From: an uncultured Bacteroidota bacterium
GTDB taxonomy: Bacteria > Bacteroidota > Bacteroidia > Flavobacteriales > Flavobacteriaceae
NCBI GenBank assembly: GCA_902554655.1
Contig: CACDPE010000001.1
Span: 1 to 64,000, forward strand
Direction of reading: 5' to 3'
Length of the DNA: 64,000 nt
The stretch's first letter is position 1; each line of letters begins with the position of its first letter. The notes below the pieces were generated by a model. The model ran no database searches, had not been told where the DNA came from, and saw only the letters and a list, made by a program, of their open reading frames with translations. A program made the position numbers and the translations under genes. Shown here piece by piece: positions 36,027-45,953 of this stretch.

Positions 36027-39000
36027 TTACTTCTTTATAAGTTTTGCAGTTTTTCTTACTGTTTTTGATTCTACTTTAAGATAATAAGTTCCTGATTTAA
36101 GGTTACTTACTATTACATCTAATGATCTGGAGCTGTTTACTTTTTTGTTTTTTACCCATAGTAGCCTTCCAGCATTATCAAACATAGATAATGAAACATC
36201 ATTATCTTCACCACCGACATATAGAGTTGATTTACTTGTAGTTGGGTTTGGACTTAGAACAATATTTTCTGAGTTGAAGACAGTTTTTTCATAGGATCCT
36301 TGACAAGTTTTATCACCTGTGACTTTTATAAAGTTTAAACCTTTTCTAAGCTTAAGTCTATAGTCTGATTGGTCAGTAGTTATAATATCATTGTTAAGAT
36401 TTATGTAATATTGATCACTACCACCAAATTTAAAATTAACATAATCGTCATCGTCGTCAACACTTGCAGTAACAGACAGGTCTTGTGGTTCAGTAATAAC
36501 TACATTAAAGCATTGTTTATAGTTATCCAAGTTTTCTGTTGTTAGGCAAACAGTATAATCTGCTGCTTGTAAATTACTAAGTGACCAAGTTGTTCCTTCA
36601 ATAGTTTCTGGTGTATGACTAAATCCAGATGGTCCACCAGTAACAGCAACTATAAATTTAGGATCACTGATTGATATAGTTAGACTCATCGATCCATCAT
36701 TGGCACTCCTGCAGGTTTCATCTTTTAATAGTAATGAGAATATATTTTGTCCAAAAGGAGTAGTATCACAGACATCACCAATATCATCATTATCTGAGTC
36801 TTTCTGGTCAGTATTTGGCGTATCAGGACAATTATCTACATCATTCTTAACACCATCATTATCATTATCATTTGAAACTACAATGAGTTCTATAGATGTT
36901 GTTTTTGTAAGATTCTCACTTTCAGCTTTAATGGTAAGTGGATAAGATTTAGCTGTGGTTTTTTCGTCTATTTTTAGAACAATTTCAATTGAACCATTAG
37001 AATTTATTTTTAAAGAATTAGATGGTTTGTATGATATGTTAGTATCACTTGGTAAACCTTCAATTGAAAACGTTGTTTGTTCATCAAAACCTCCATAAAC
37101 TTTGTAATTAACATTAAAACTACCTTCTTCACCTTGATTTATTTTTATTGATTTTACATCAGTATTTACATTGATCAATGGCTCATCAGAGGCAAAAAAT
37201 GATGAATAAACACCCAATCCATATGTTGCAGCAAATACTTTAAAATCATCACCTTTTCTTAAATCTAAATCTGTAACTCTAACATCACTCATTCCTGTAT
37301 TTGCTTGTAACCATGATGGTTTATCGGAAGAAAAATTTTTAGTATACCAAACACCTAATTCAGTACCAATTATAACTTCATCTTCAACCATTGGATTTTG
37401 TAATATACACCTAACCGGAATATCTGGAAGGTCACCGTCTTTTTCAATCCAACTAACTCCTCCATCATCACTAAAAAATATGTTATTCACTCCGAAATTG
37501 TGAAATGTAACAAATATTTCATTTTCACTACTTCCAAACTCAATATCAGAAATACTCCCTAAAAAGTTATTACCAGTTAATGAAGACCACTCTGCTTCAG
37601 ATTCTGGATTATCTCCTTCACTATATTTATGTGCATTTTCAACTTTTAAAAGTTGACCACCTTCTGTACCGACGTATAATGTGGATTTTTCTGAACTTGG
37701 ATAGACACTTAATGCACTTGCATTTGAATAAAATAAATTGCTATCGAAAAGTAAAACCTTTTTTGCATTGAAGTTTCTATCATCGGGATCGAAATCATCC
37801 CATTCGACATAGGCTGCGATTTCAGTAAGCGGAAATGTTCCCCCAGAGGATGAATAGTTCGAATAAATTATGCCAAATTCGGAATCCAAGGCCTGAACAT
37901 TAATAAAATCACCTTTACTTTCACTTTCATTATTAATAACAAAATTTTGACCAGAACTTTCATTTAAGTTCCAAACTTCTACAGATCTATTATATACATA
38001 GTTTTGAACAAAATATTTATTTGATTCTTTCTGAGAAAACATCGTTGCTGCACCATCTCCACCACTCACATCGTAAGCTTTTGAGCCAGAACTTTCATTA
38101 TCCACTTGGAACATAGTTCCATTATCCTGTAATCCTCCAACAAATACATCATAATCGCCTTGAGGAATAGGCCGTGAAGCATTTTCATATTTAGATCTGT
38201 CATTTCCGCGCACTGTTGAACTATGATTAGAAAACATATTTTTTGGTGCAACTGCAATAGTATAATATTGACTGGTGTGAAAATTTAAATTTCTTGTACT
38301 TATGGATGAACCACCTGAATTGGTAAATGATATACCTCCATCATTTCCAAACAAAACTAAATTAGGATTAGATTCATTTATAGTAGCTCCGTGTTGATCT
38401 GCGTGTGAGTATGGTCCATATCGATTATACCAGTGGCTTATTTGATTCCATGGATTGGAATTAGCTGATCCTGAAATACCACCGCTTGAAGTCTTAAACA
38501 AATCTATACCACCAACATATACTTGATTTGGATCTTGCGGATTTGCTTCAATCATTAAATCATAAAATGACTGACCTCTAGTGAAATCATTTGAAGGAAT
38601 TCCAGGGTCATCATCATCAGGTAATATTATGTCATCAAGTGTATTACCAGCTGTTAATCCTTTTTTAATCGTCACTGGATTTGCTGCATCACCAGTAGCA
38701 GCTAAAACAAATATTTCATTATTTGAGGTTAGTTCAATTTCTGTTCTTCTTCCGCCGTCAATTTGGAATTTTAAATTAAAAGCAGAACCACTTGAATCAG
38801 ATTCATATATTAAACCTGCCCCTAAACCTCTGTTGTCTCTTGTAGTAGACATCCATATTGTATTTTCTGAGGATATTTCAAGGTCAATGGGTTGAACTAT
38901 TCTCCCCTCGAACTCAACATTTATTTTATTCCAATTATTTCCACCGTCATTAGATTTATAAATTCCATATTCCTCTCCATTGAAAAAAGTTTGGGAAGCA

Positions 39001-40250
39001 TCTCTGTAGGAAGATGTTCCAGCTGCTAAGTAAATTTCAGATTTACCTTCATAGTTTCTAACTACAACATCATTAATATAAAATGTACCAGGAACAATTG
39101 TTACACCTTGTACTGAATTAGAAGATTTTTTTAAAGATAAAACTGTTTCACCATTTGTAATCAAGTTTTTAAGTCTAACTCCATTACTTTGTGTAATGAA
39201 TAATGCAGGTATATTAATAGAGTTCGGATTAGTAGCACCAACCCCCATTGAGACTAAATTATCACCATCATTGTTGTAAATAATTGCAGCAATTGCACCA
39301 GCGTTTTGAGCATTTAGAACTTTGACTCCAAATTCACAACCTCCTCTTTGTATTAAAGCAATTTTTCCCGAAACGGAGCTAATAGTTCCACATCCATCTT
39401 CAGGGCTTGTAATTACAGCTTCAGCTTCAATTGGGTCTGAAGTGAGTGATTTACCAAAACTGGCTGCTAAATAACCAATTTTGTTCTGACCTGAAGGTTT
39501 TTTAATTTCAATTGTATTCCCCTCACTGATGTAACTTGTGGGATTTTCAGTATTTCCGCCGAAGACTTTAAACCAACTATTTCCACCATCCTCAGATTTC
39601 CAAAGGCCATTCCCAAGAGCATCTCCAGCCGTATAAGATTCACCAGTACCAACATAAAAAACATTTTTATCATTAGGATCGTAGGTTATTGAGGAAACTG
39701 CTAGATTTTGCGGAATATTTTTAGTTACAAGAACCCATGGTGAGTTGGGGTCAGATATTTTAGTGTTTTTAAATAAACCTCCTGAGATTCCACCAGAAAA
39801 AACAGTTTCATTTGTGCTATCGTTTGGATCAAACATCATAGCTTTCGTTCTTCCTCCGACATTAATGGGTCCTCTTTGAATCCACTTCATCTCTTCATTT
39901 TCACCAGGTACAGCTGATCGTCTTGCTATAAGCCTGGATTTTCTTAAATCATCTTGTAATTTTAAAATTTTTTCAGGTTCTGTTCTACCAGTGATTGGAT
40001 TGATTGATAATTCCCAAATTTTTTCATAATAAGGATTTGGTGGAAGTTGAAGACTTTTTCTTGTAGATTTTGAAAGGTATTTGCTGTCTGAAAATGGGGA
40101 ATTTGCTAAATTTTTTTGATGTATACTTCTCTTTTGATCAATGCTTAAACCAGTATTGTTTGTATTTATAAGTAATCCAAATATTAGAATTACAAACACA
40201 TAAATTGATGGGCTATATTTTTTTAAATAATTCAAAAATAAATTGTGCAA
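36027..40250 (-). CDS. Large T9SS-secreted beta-propeller protein with PA domain
   Basis: A 1407-residue secreted protein. An N-terminal hydrophobic segment acts as signal. From about residue 105 to 1010 it carries sortilin-like propeller repeats with Asp-box motifs (KSEDGGNSW, KSNDGGNNW, SDDGGVSW), interrupted near residues 250-375 by a protease-associated domain (ALIQRGGCEFGVKVLNAQNA). Near 1135-1175 lie thrombospondin-3-type calcium repeats (DNDNDGVKNDVDNCPD, DSDNDDIGDVCD). The last ~75 residues are a type A T9SS sorting domain (VLSPNPTTSKSTLYV ... GTYYLKVESKT). The start must be TTG (40250, or 40235): an in-frame stop lies just upstream and no ATG is near. No catalytic site recognised. 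Confidence 0.88.
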   Translation of the reverse strand: MHNLFLNYLKKYSPSIYVFVILIFGLLINTNNTGLSIDQKRSIHQKNLANSPFSDSKYLSKSTRKSLQLPPNPYYEKIWELSINPITGRTEPEKILKLQDDLRKSRLIARRSAVPGENEEMKWIQRGPINVGGRTKAMMFDPNDSTNETVFSGGISGGLFKNTKISDPNSPWVLVTKNIPQNLAVSSITYDPNDKNVFYVGTGESYTAGDALGNGLWKSEDGGNSWFKVFGGNTENPTSYISEGNTIEIKKPSGQNKIGYLAASFGKSLTSDPIEAEAVITSPEDGCGTISSVSGKIALIQRGGCEFGVKVLNAQNAGAIAAIIYNNDGDNLVSMGVGATNPNSINIPALFITQSNGVRLKNLITNGETVLSLKKSSNSVQGVTIVPGTFYINDVVVRNYEGKSEIYLAAGTSSYRDASQTFFNGEEYGIYKSNDGGNNWNKINVEFEGRIVQPIDLEISSENTIWMSTTRDNRGLGAGLIYESDSSGSAFNLKFQIDGGRRTEIELTSNNEIFVLAATGDAANPVTIKKGLTAGNTLDDIILPDDDDPGIPSNDFTRGQSFYDLMIEANPQDPNQVYVGGIDLFKTSSGGISGSANSNPWNQISHWYNRYGPYSHADQHGATINESNPNLVLFGNDGGISFTNSGGSSISTRNLNFHTSQYYTIAVAPKNMFSNHSSTVRGNDRSKYENASRPIPQGDYDVFVGGLQDNGTMFQVDNESSGSKAYDVSGGDGAATMFSQKESNKYFVQNYVYNRSVEVWNLNESSGQNFVINNESESKGDFINVQALDSEFGIIYSNYSSSGGTFPLTEIAAYVEWDDFDPDDRNFNAKKVLLFDSNLFYSNASALSVYPSSEKSTLYVGTEGGQLLKVENAHKYSEGDNPESEAEWSSLTGNNFLGSISDIEFGSSENEIFVTFHNFGVNNIFFSDDGGVSWIEKDGDLPDIPVRCILQNPMVEDEVIIGTELGVWYTKNFSSDKPSWLQANTGMSDVRVTDLDLRKGDDFKVFAATYGLGVYSSFFASDEPLINVNTDVKSIKINQGEEGSFNVNYKVYGGFDEQTTFSIEGLPSDTNISYKPSNSLKINSNGSIEIVLKIDEKTTAKSYPLTIKAESENLTKTTSIELIVVSNDNDNDGVKNDVDNCPDTPNTDQKDSDNDDIGDVCDTTPFGQNIFSLLLKDETCRSANDGSMSLTISISDPKFIVAVTGGPSGFSHTPETIEGTTWSLSNLQAADYTVCLTTENLDNYKQCFNVVITEPQDLSVTASVDDDDDYVNFKFGGSDQYYINLNNDIITTDQSDYRLKLRKGLNFIKVTGDKTCQGSYEKTVFNSENIVLSPNPTTSKSTLYVGGEDNDVSLSMFDNAGRLLWVKNKKVNSSRSLDVIVSNLKSGTYYLKVESKTVRKTAKLIKK

Positions 40251-40275
40251 TTTAAATTACAACAACTATACCAAA

Positions 40276-41100
40276 TTATACTGAAACTAAACCTTTTATG
40301 TGTGGATGCGGATCGTAATTTACTATTTCAAAATCTTCAAATTTAAAATCAAAAATTGATTCTACTTTTCGTTTAATTTTTAAAGCTGGTAATTTTCTAG
40401 GTTTTCTACTCAATTGAAGATTAATTTGATCTATGTGATTGTTGTAAATGTGAGCATCTCCAAATGTGTGAACAAAGTCACCAACTTCAAGATTACAAAC
40501 ATGAGCAATCATGTGCGTAAGTAATGCGTAAGAGGCTATATTAAAAGGAACACCTAAAAAAATATCAGCACTTCTTTGATAGAGTTGACAACTTAGTTTA
40601 TTATCAGAAACATAAAATTGGAAAAAGGCATGACAGGGCGGAAGAGCTGCTTTTCCATTTTTTACGTTTTCACTAAAAGATTTCGATGTATCAGGCAAAA
40701 CACTTGGGTTCCATGCAGAGATTAGCATTCTTCTACTATCTGGATTATTTTTTATAGATTCGATTAATTCTGAAATTTGATCTATGTTATCATTATTCCA
40801 GTTTCTCCACTGAAAACCATAAACAGGACCTAAATCGCCATTTTCATCAGCCCAATCATCCCAAATTTTTACACCATTGTTTTTTAAATAATCAATATTT
40901 GTATCACCATTTAAAAACCATAGCAATTCATAAATAATTGATTTTGTATGAAGTTTTTTTGTTGTTACCATGGGAAAGCCTTCAGAAAGGTCGAATCTCA
41001 TTTGATATCCAAATACGCTTTTCGTTCCAGTTCCAGTTCTGTCCGATTTCTCAACACCATTTTTTACAACATGATGAATTAAATCAAGGTATTGCTTCAT
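40276..41100 (-). CDS. thyA: Thymidylate synthase
   Basis: Methylates dUMP to dTMP using methylene-tetrahydrofolate, yielding dihydrofolate that DHFR recycles. 274 residues with the full ThyA pattern: [20 protein letters not shown], the catalytic Cys in [13 protein letters not shown], and [21 protein letters not shown]. The fused DHFR lies about 6 kb away in the same orientation. Precedes the T9SS cargo gene by 26 bp. Confidence 0.97.
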   Translation of the reverse strand: MKQYLDLIHHVVKNGVEKSDRTGTGTKSVFGYQMRFDLSEGFPMVTTKKLHTKSIIYELLWFLNGDTNIDYLKNNGVKIWDDWADENGDLGPVYGFQWRNWNNDNIDQISELIESIKNNPDSRRMLISAWNPSVLPDTSKSFSENVKNGKAALPPCHAFFQFYVSDNKLSCQLYQRSADIFLGVPFNIASYALLTHMIAHVCNLEVGDFVHTFGDAHIYNNHIDQINLQLSRKPRKLPALKIKRKVESIFDFKFEDFEIVNYDPHPHIKGLVSV

Positions 41101-41164
41101 GCTTCTAAATTATGAAATGTGAGAATTTTTATTCACTAATAATTTAAAAAAAAATTAAAAGATA

Positions 41165-42478
41165 TTAACCGATTAGCATCCCGGCAATAGCAGCCGATAA
41201 GAGTGATGCTAGTGCTCCTCCAATTAAAGCTTTAATACCAAATTTCGCCAAATTTTTTCTTTGATTTGGAGCCAAAGCACCAATTCCTCCAATTTGAATA
41301 CCTATTGATGAAAAATTAGCAAAACCACACAACATGTAAGTAGCCATTATTAGTGATTTTTCATAATTCAAAACAACTTCAGCACCTCCTAATTTAAAAT
41401 CAGCTAGTTGCATATATGCAATAAATTCATTTACTGAAAGTTTAATTCCAAGTAATTGACCCATTGGAATAATATCCGCTGAGGCAACACCAATTAACCA
41501 CATTAAAGGAGAAAATATGATTCCCATGATGGCTTCCAGTGAAAGATTGCTGTAAATTGTGTTAGCCTCAATTATTGAGTTTAAGCCACTAATGTTTCCA
41601 GTCAAAAATAGCAAATGATTTACCATTGCAATAAGAGCGATAAAGACTAGTACCATAGCCCCTATGTTAACAGCTAATTTTATTCCCTCTATTGTTCCAT
41701 TTGAAATCGCATCTAAAATATTTGATCCAGCATCATAGTCAGATATATTTACATCACTATCTATTTTCTCAGTTTGAGGAATAATGATTTTGGAAATTAA
41801 TATAGCACCAGGTGCAGCCATTACAGATGCAGTCAATAGATGTTTTGCAAACTCGATTTGCTTATCAGGGTCATCGCCACCAAGAAATGCGATATATGCA
41901 GCTAAAACACCACCTGCAACTGTCGCCATTCCTCCAATCATAACAAGTAAAACTTCGGATTTATTCATCTTACTTAAGTATGCTTTGATTAGTAAAGGAG
42001 ATTCCGTTTGTCCTAAAAAAATATTTCCAATTACTGAAAGACTTTCCGAACCTGAAATTTTTAAAAACTTAGTATATAGTTTTGCAAAAAAACTTACCAC
42101 TTTTTGAATAATTCCAAAGTAAAACAAAATTGAGGTAATCGCAGAAAAGAAAATTACTGTTGGTAAAATTTCAAATGCCCAAATGTAGCTAGTTGTTTTT
42201 GGTTTCAATAGATCACCAAAAACAAATATAGTTCCCTCTCTGGTAAAGTCAATTAATTTAACAAAAATAGCTCCAGCCTTTTCGAACATTGACTGAATAA
42301 AAGGTACTTTTAAAATCAAAATTCCAATCAATAACTGACTAAGCAGAGCCAAAATCACAGTTTTCCATGCTATTTTATTTTTTTGATTACTAAAAATATA
42401 AGCTATGACTAGTACGGTGATAATCCCTAACAATCCTCTAGAAAAACCTTCAAATGTGAAACCCTGGGAAGGAATCAT
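41165..42478 (-). CDS. NupC-type concentrative nucleoside transporter
   Basis: Inner-membrane nucleoside/cation symporter (CNT family) of about 437 residues. About ten hydrophobic helices; family segments include GQTESPLLIKAYLSKMNKSE (GQTESP), GGMATVAGGVLAAYI and the C-terminal CGFANFSSIGIQIGGIGALAP. The ORF-track start at 42517 is TTG; ATG 42478 (MIPSQGFTFEG) is preferred, though the longer form cannot be excluded. Nucleoside uptake fits the deoxynucleoside kinase and thyA nearby. Confidence 0.9.
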   Translation of the reverse strand: MIPSQGFTFEGFSRGLLGIITVLVIAYIFSNQKNKIAWKTVILALLSQLLIGILILKVPFIQSMFEKAGAIFVKLIDFTREGTIFVFGDLLKPKTTSYIWAFEILPTVIFFSAITSILFYFGIIQKVVSFFAKLYTKFLKISGSESLSVIGNIFLGQTESPLLIKAYLSKMNKSEVLLVMIGGMATVAGGVLAAYIAFLGGDDPDKQIEFAKHLLTASVMAAPGAILISKIIIPQTEKIDSDVNISDYDAGSNILDAISNGTIEGIKLAVNIGAMVLVFIALIAMVNHLLFLTGNISGLNSIIEANTIYSNLSLEAIMGIIFSPLMWLIGVASADIIPMGQLLGIKLSVNEFIAYMQLADFKLGGAEVVLNYEKSLIMATYMLCGFANFSSIGIQIGGIGALAPNQRKNLAKFGIKALIGGALASLLSAAIAGMLIG

Positions 42479-42519
42479 TTGATTTTCTGTAAATAAAAGC
42501 ACAAAGTTTAAATTCAAAA

Positions 42520-43086
42520 TTATTTTCTTTGATTAATTTCATCTCTTAATTTAGCAGCTAATTCATAGTTCTCAATTTCAATAGCATCGCTAATTTTTTT
42601 GTTTAGATCTTTTACTGAAAAATTTTTATAGTCCTCATCAAATTTTTTTTTAGTTTCTTTTTCTGCAATTTCTTTATTCAAAATTATTCCTGCTTGATCT
42701 AATATCTTGGTATATGTAAAAATTGGTGATTCAAACCTTAAGGCGAGAGCTACAGCATCAGATGTTCGAGCATCAATAATTTCTTCAATTTTGTCTCTTT
42801 CAAATATAATACTTGAATAAAAAATACCGTCGATAAGCTTATGAATGATGACTTGCTTTAAGTTTACGTCAAAACTATTTGAGAAAGTTTTAAAAAGATC
42901 ATGTGTAAGTGGTCTGGGAGGATCGATATTCTTATCAAGTGCAATTGCAATTGATTGTGCTTCAAACCCACCAATTACAATTGGTAATTTTCTTTCACCT
43001 TTTGCTTCTTCTAAAATTAGAGCATATGCTCCATTTTGAGACTGGCTGTAAGATATTCTGTTAACTTTTAATTCAACTAAATTCAT
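42520..43086 (-). CDS. Bifunctional nuclease (DUF151) family protein with UVR motif
   Basis: A 188-residue protein: BFN/DUF151 domain at residues 1-130 (LPIVIGGFEAQSIAIAL, IDARTSDAVALALRFESPIF) and a C-terminal UvrB/UvrC-like helical hairpin (LNKKISDAIEIENYELAAKLRDEI). Plant and bacterial relatives have been reported to have nuclease activity, but the bacterial role is not settled. Sits between etfA and nupC on the same strand with short gaps. Confidence 0.9.
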   Translation of the reverse strand: MNLVELKVNRISYSQSQNGAYALILEEAKGERKLPIVIGGFEAQSIAIALDKNIDPPRPLTHDLFKTFSNSFDVNLKQVIIHKLIDGIFYSSIIFERDKIEEIIDARTSDAVALALRFESPIFTYTKILDQAGIILNKEIAEKETKKKFDEDYKNFSVKDLNKKISDAIEIENYELAAKLRDEINQRK

Positions 43087-43116
43087 TCAATGAAAAACTA
43101 ATTCAAAAATAGAAAA

Positions 43117-44079
43117 TTAGTTGCTACTAGCCTTAAAGGCTTTAAGTTTTTCGTTTAGTCTTGGAATAATATCAAAAGCATCACCAACAATTCCATAGTC
43201 AGCAGCTTTAAAAAAAGGAGCTTCCGGATCTGAATTAATTACAACTTTAACTTTAGATGAACTCACACCTGCTAAATGTTGAATTGCTCCAGAAATGCCA
43301 ATTGCTATGTAAAGGTTAGTTGCAACTGGTTTACCCGTTTGACCGACATGTTCACCATGAGGTCTCCAACCCATATCTGAGACTGGTTTTGAACATGCAG
43401 TTGCAGCCCCTAAAGTTTTTGCTAAATCTTCAATTATATTCCAGTTTTCAGGTCCTTTGAGGCCTCTACCAGCTGATACAACAATATCAGCATCAGCAAT
43501 AGAAATATTACCAGAACCATATTCTACAGAGTCTGTCTGTAATGATGAATCTGGGACTTTAACATCCAAAAATATAAGCTCTGGATCAGATTTTTTTTCA
43601 ACTATACCAAAAGAGTTGTTATAAATTCCAATTAACTTTTTAGAATTATTTATTATTACATCACTAAATGCCTTATTTGAATAGGTTGACCTTTTTAGTT
43701 TAAAAGGATCTAGTGTTGTGGGGAGCCCGACTACATTTGATATGTATGATGAATCTGTTTTCACGGATAATGAAGGTGCTAAATATTTACTATCTGCACT
43801 TCCACCAACAATAATGTGATTAATAGACAAACTGACACAAACTTGAGCAATTACATCTGTATATTTTTGAACATTAAATTTAATCAGATCATTGTTTTTT
43901 ATATTTAAAATTTTGTCAGGACCATAATTGGAAAGAGCATCAATATTTTCAATATTAAACGAGAGAATAATCAATTCAGATGACAACATATCAGCTAGTC
44001 CTCTTCCGTAGGAAATAATTTCAGCTGAATTTTTCTTAGGCTTTGAGTTTTTTGATTCTATGTAAACTAATACTGACAT
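43117..44079 (-). CDS. etfA: Electron transfer flavoprotein, alpha subunit
   Basis: FAD-carrying subunit of the ETF heterodimer that accepts electrons from acyl-CoA dehydrogenases. 320 residues with the C-terminal FAD domain: VSAGRGLKGPENW, WRPHGEHVGQTGKPVATNLYIAIGISGAIQHLAG (excerpt GEHVGQTGKPV) and VVINSDPEAPFFKAADYGIVGD. The ORF-track start (44100) lies inside etfB; ATG 44079 matches the family start MSVLVYIESK and leaves a 1-bp gap after etfB. Confidence 0.96.
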   Translation of the reverse strand: MSVLVYIESKNSKPKKNSAEIISYGRGLADMLSSELIILSFNIENIDALSNYGPDKILNIKNNDLIKFNVQKYTDVIAQVCVSLSINHIIVGGSADSKYLAPSLSVKTDSSYISNVVGLPTTLDPFKLKRSTYSNKAFSDVIINNSKKLIGIYNNSFGIVEKKSDPELIFLDVKVPDSSLQTDSVEYGSGNISIADADIVVSAGRGLKGPENWNIIEDLAKTLGAATACSKPVSDMGWRPHGEHVGQTGKPVATNLYIAIGISGAIQHLAGVSSSKVKVVINSDPEAPFFKAADYGIVGDAFDIIPRLNEKLKAFKASSN

Positions 44080-44080
44080 T

Positions 44081-44827
44081 TTAAATAACTTTTGCTTCAT
44101 TGTGAAGTAAATTGATTAATTCATCTAAGTTTTCCGAGGATATCATTTTAATTTCTCCTTTTTCCTTAGGTTTATAAAACTTTACAGTTTCTGTTTTAAG
44201 ACTATTTTCATCAACTTCAACAACTTCAAGAGGTTTCTGTCTAGCTTGCATTATTCCCCTCATATTTGGAATTTTAAGATCACTTTCCTCAACCAAACCT
44301 TTTTGACCGCCAATTATTACTGGTAAAGTACAAGACAATGTTTCAATACCACCTTCAATTTCTCTACTGGCTTTTATTTTTTTACTATCGATTTCAAGTC
44401 CAACACAATTTGTAATAAAATTTATTCCAAGTAATTCTGAAATAATTCCCGGAACCATATTGCCATTGAAATCAATTGATTCACGACCTGCTATAATTAA
44501 ATCATAATTATTTTTTGAAATATAATCTGCTATTAGTTTTGCTACTTGAAAGCTATCTATAGGATTACTATTAATTCTAATTGCTTTATCAGCACCAATA
44601 GCTAATGTTTTTCTCAAGATAGGATCTGAATCTTCTAATCCAACATTAATCACATCGATTGATGAATTATCTTTTTCTTTAATCCATATTGCTCTTGTTA
44701 ATCCAAATTCATCATTAGGATTGATAACGAATTTGATACCATTCTTATCAAATTGTGTGTCGTTTTCAACAAAATTAATTTTCGAAGTTGTTTCAGGGAC
44801 ACAACTTATACAAACTAAAATTTTCAT
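44081..44827 (-). CDS. etfB: Electron transfer flavoprotein, beta subunit
   Basis: AMP-binding partner of EtfA, 248 residues. Starts KILVCISCVPETTSKINF; DEFGLTRAIWIKE, IIAGRESIDFNGNMVPG and the signature VVEVDENSLKTETVKFYKP are typical. First gene of the leftward etfB-etfA run. Upstream, 112 bp separate it from divergent pdhB. Confidence 0.96.
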   Translation of the reverse strand: MKILVCISCVPETTSKINFVENDTQFDKNGIKFVINPNDEFGLTRAIWIKEKDNSSIDVINVGLEDSDPILRKTLAIGADKAIRINSNPIDSFQVAKLIADYISKNNYDLIIAGRESIDFNGNMVPGIISELLGINFITNCVGLEIDSKKIKASREIEGGIETLSCTLPVIIGGQKGLVEESDLKIPNMRGIMQARQKPLEVVEVDENSLKTETVKFYKPKEKGEIKMISSENLDELINLLHNEAKVI

Positions 44828-44918
44828 AAATTATTATAATTACAAATATAATAAAATTCAATTTATTATGCACGCATAGTATTTTATAAATTTAATAAAT
44901 AATTATACTTTTTATTTA

Positions 44919-44926
44919 TATTTTTG
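44919..44926 (+). promoter_or_regulatory. Putative -7 element of pdhB promoter
   Basis: TATTTTTG matches TAnnTTTG and ends 13 bases before the pdhB ATG. No clear -33 TTG at 17-23 bases upstream. Confidence 0.45.
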
Positions 44927-44939
44927 CACAAACATAATT

Positions 44940-45920
44940 ATGAGACAAATTCAATTTCGAGAAGCTGTTTGTGAAGCTATGTCAGAAGAAATGAGAAAAG
45001 ACGAAAGTATTTATCTAATGGGTGAGGAAGTTGCAGAGTATAATGGTGCGTATAAGGCATCCAAGGGAATGCTTGATGAATTTGGTGAAAAGAGAGTTAT
45101 TGATACTCCGATCTCTGAGCTAGGATTTGCTGGAATTGGAGTAGGTTCAACAATGACGGGTAATAGACCAATTATTGAATTTATGACTTTTAATTTTGCT
45201 CTGGTTGGAATTGATCAAATAATTAATAATGCAGCAAAGATAAGACAGATGTCAGGTGGTCAATTTCCCTGTCCAATTGTCTTCAGAGGACCGACTGGAT
45301 CAGCTGGTCAACTTGCAGCTACTCATTCACAAGCATTTGAAAGTTGGTATGCGAACTGTCCAGGTCTTAAAGTTATAGTCCCATCAAATCCATATGATGC
45401 AAAAGGACTATTAAAGTCAGCTATCAGAGATGATGATCCTGTAATATTTATGGAATCTGAACAAATGTATGGTGATAAAGGAGAAGTTCCTGAAGAAGAG
45501 TATTTGATACCTATTGGGAAAGCCGAGGTTACAAAACAAGGGAATGATGTGACGATCGTTTCATTTGGAAAAATCATGAAAGAAGTTAACAAAGCTGCTG
45601 AAAAGCTTCAAGAAGAAAATATTAATGTTGAGATTATTGATTTAAGAACTGTTAGACCTCTTGATTATGAAACTATTTATCAATCCGTAAAAAAAACTAA
45701 TAGACTTGTAATTGTTGAAGAAGCTTGGCCATTTGGAAATGTTTCAACAGAGATTACCTACCAAGTTCAAAACACGGCATTTGATTATTTAGATGCTCCA
45801 ATAATTAAAATAAATACTGCTGATACACCAGCTCCTTACAGTCCAACTTTATTAAAAGAATGGTTGCCTAATTACAATGACATAATTAAAGCTGTAAATA
45901 AAGTTATGTATAAGCAATAA
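44940..45920 (+). CDS. pdhB: Pyruvate dehydrogenase E1 component, beta subunit
   Basis: Thiamine-diphosphate-dependent E1-beta of the pyruvate (or related 2-oxo acid) dehydrogenase. 326 residues: MGEEVAEYNGAYKASKGM with the catalytic Glu, DTPISELGFAGIGVG, EFMTFNFALVGIDQIINNAAK, and the C-terminal VSFGKIM / EEAWPFGNVSTEI. The alpha subunit and E2 are not adjacent, so the complex is dispersed in this genome. Branched-chain specificity cannot be excluded by sequence alone. Confidence 0.92.
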   Translation: MRQIQFREAVCEAMSEEMRKDESIYLMGEEVAEYNGAYKASKGMLDEFGEKRVIDTPISELGFAGIGVGSTMTGNRPIIEFMTFNFALVGIDQIINNAAKIRQMSGGQFPCPIVFRGPTGSAGQLAATHSQAFESWYANCPGLKVIVPSNPYDAKGLLKSAIRDDDPVIFMESEQMYGDKGEVPEEEYLIPIGKAEVTKQGNDVTIVSFGKIMKEVNKAAEKLQEENINVEIIDLRTVRPLDYETIYQSVKKTNRLVIVEEAWPFGNVSTEITYQVQNTAFDYLDAPIIKINTADTPAPYSPTLLKEWLPNYNDIIKAVNKVMYKQ

Positions 45921-45925
45921 ATTTC

Positions 45926-45933
45926 TATTTTTG
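45926..45933 (+). promoter_or_regulatory. Putative -7 element of hppA promoter
   Basis: TATTTTTG between pdhB and hppA, ending 20 bases before the hppA ATG. It fits TAnnTTTG, but no -33 element is evident and such strings are easy to meet in AT-rich DNA. Confidence 0.35.
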
Positions 45934-45953
45934 AATCCTCAAAAAAATATATT

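Noticed and set aside
36700-39673. Several shadow ORFs of 60-104 codons across the large T9SS gene
   Set aside because: They lie opposite or out of frame to a protein with clear domains, and show no signal, motif or start context.
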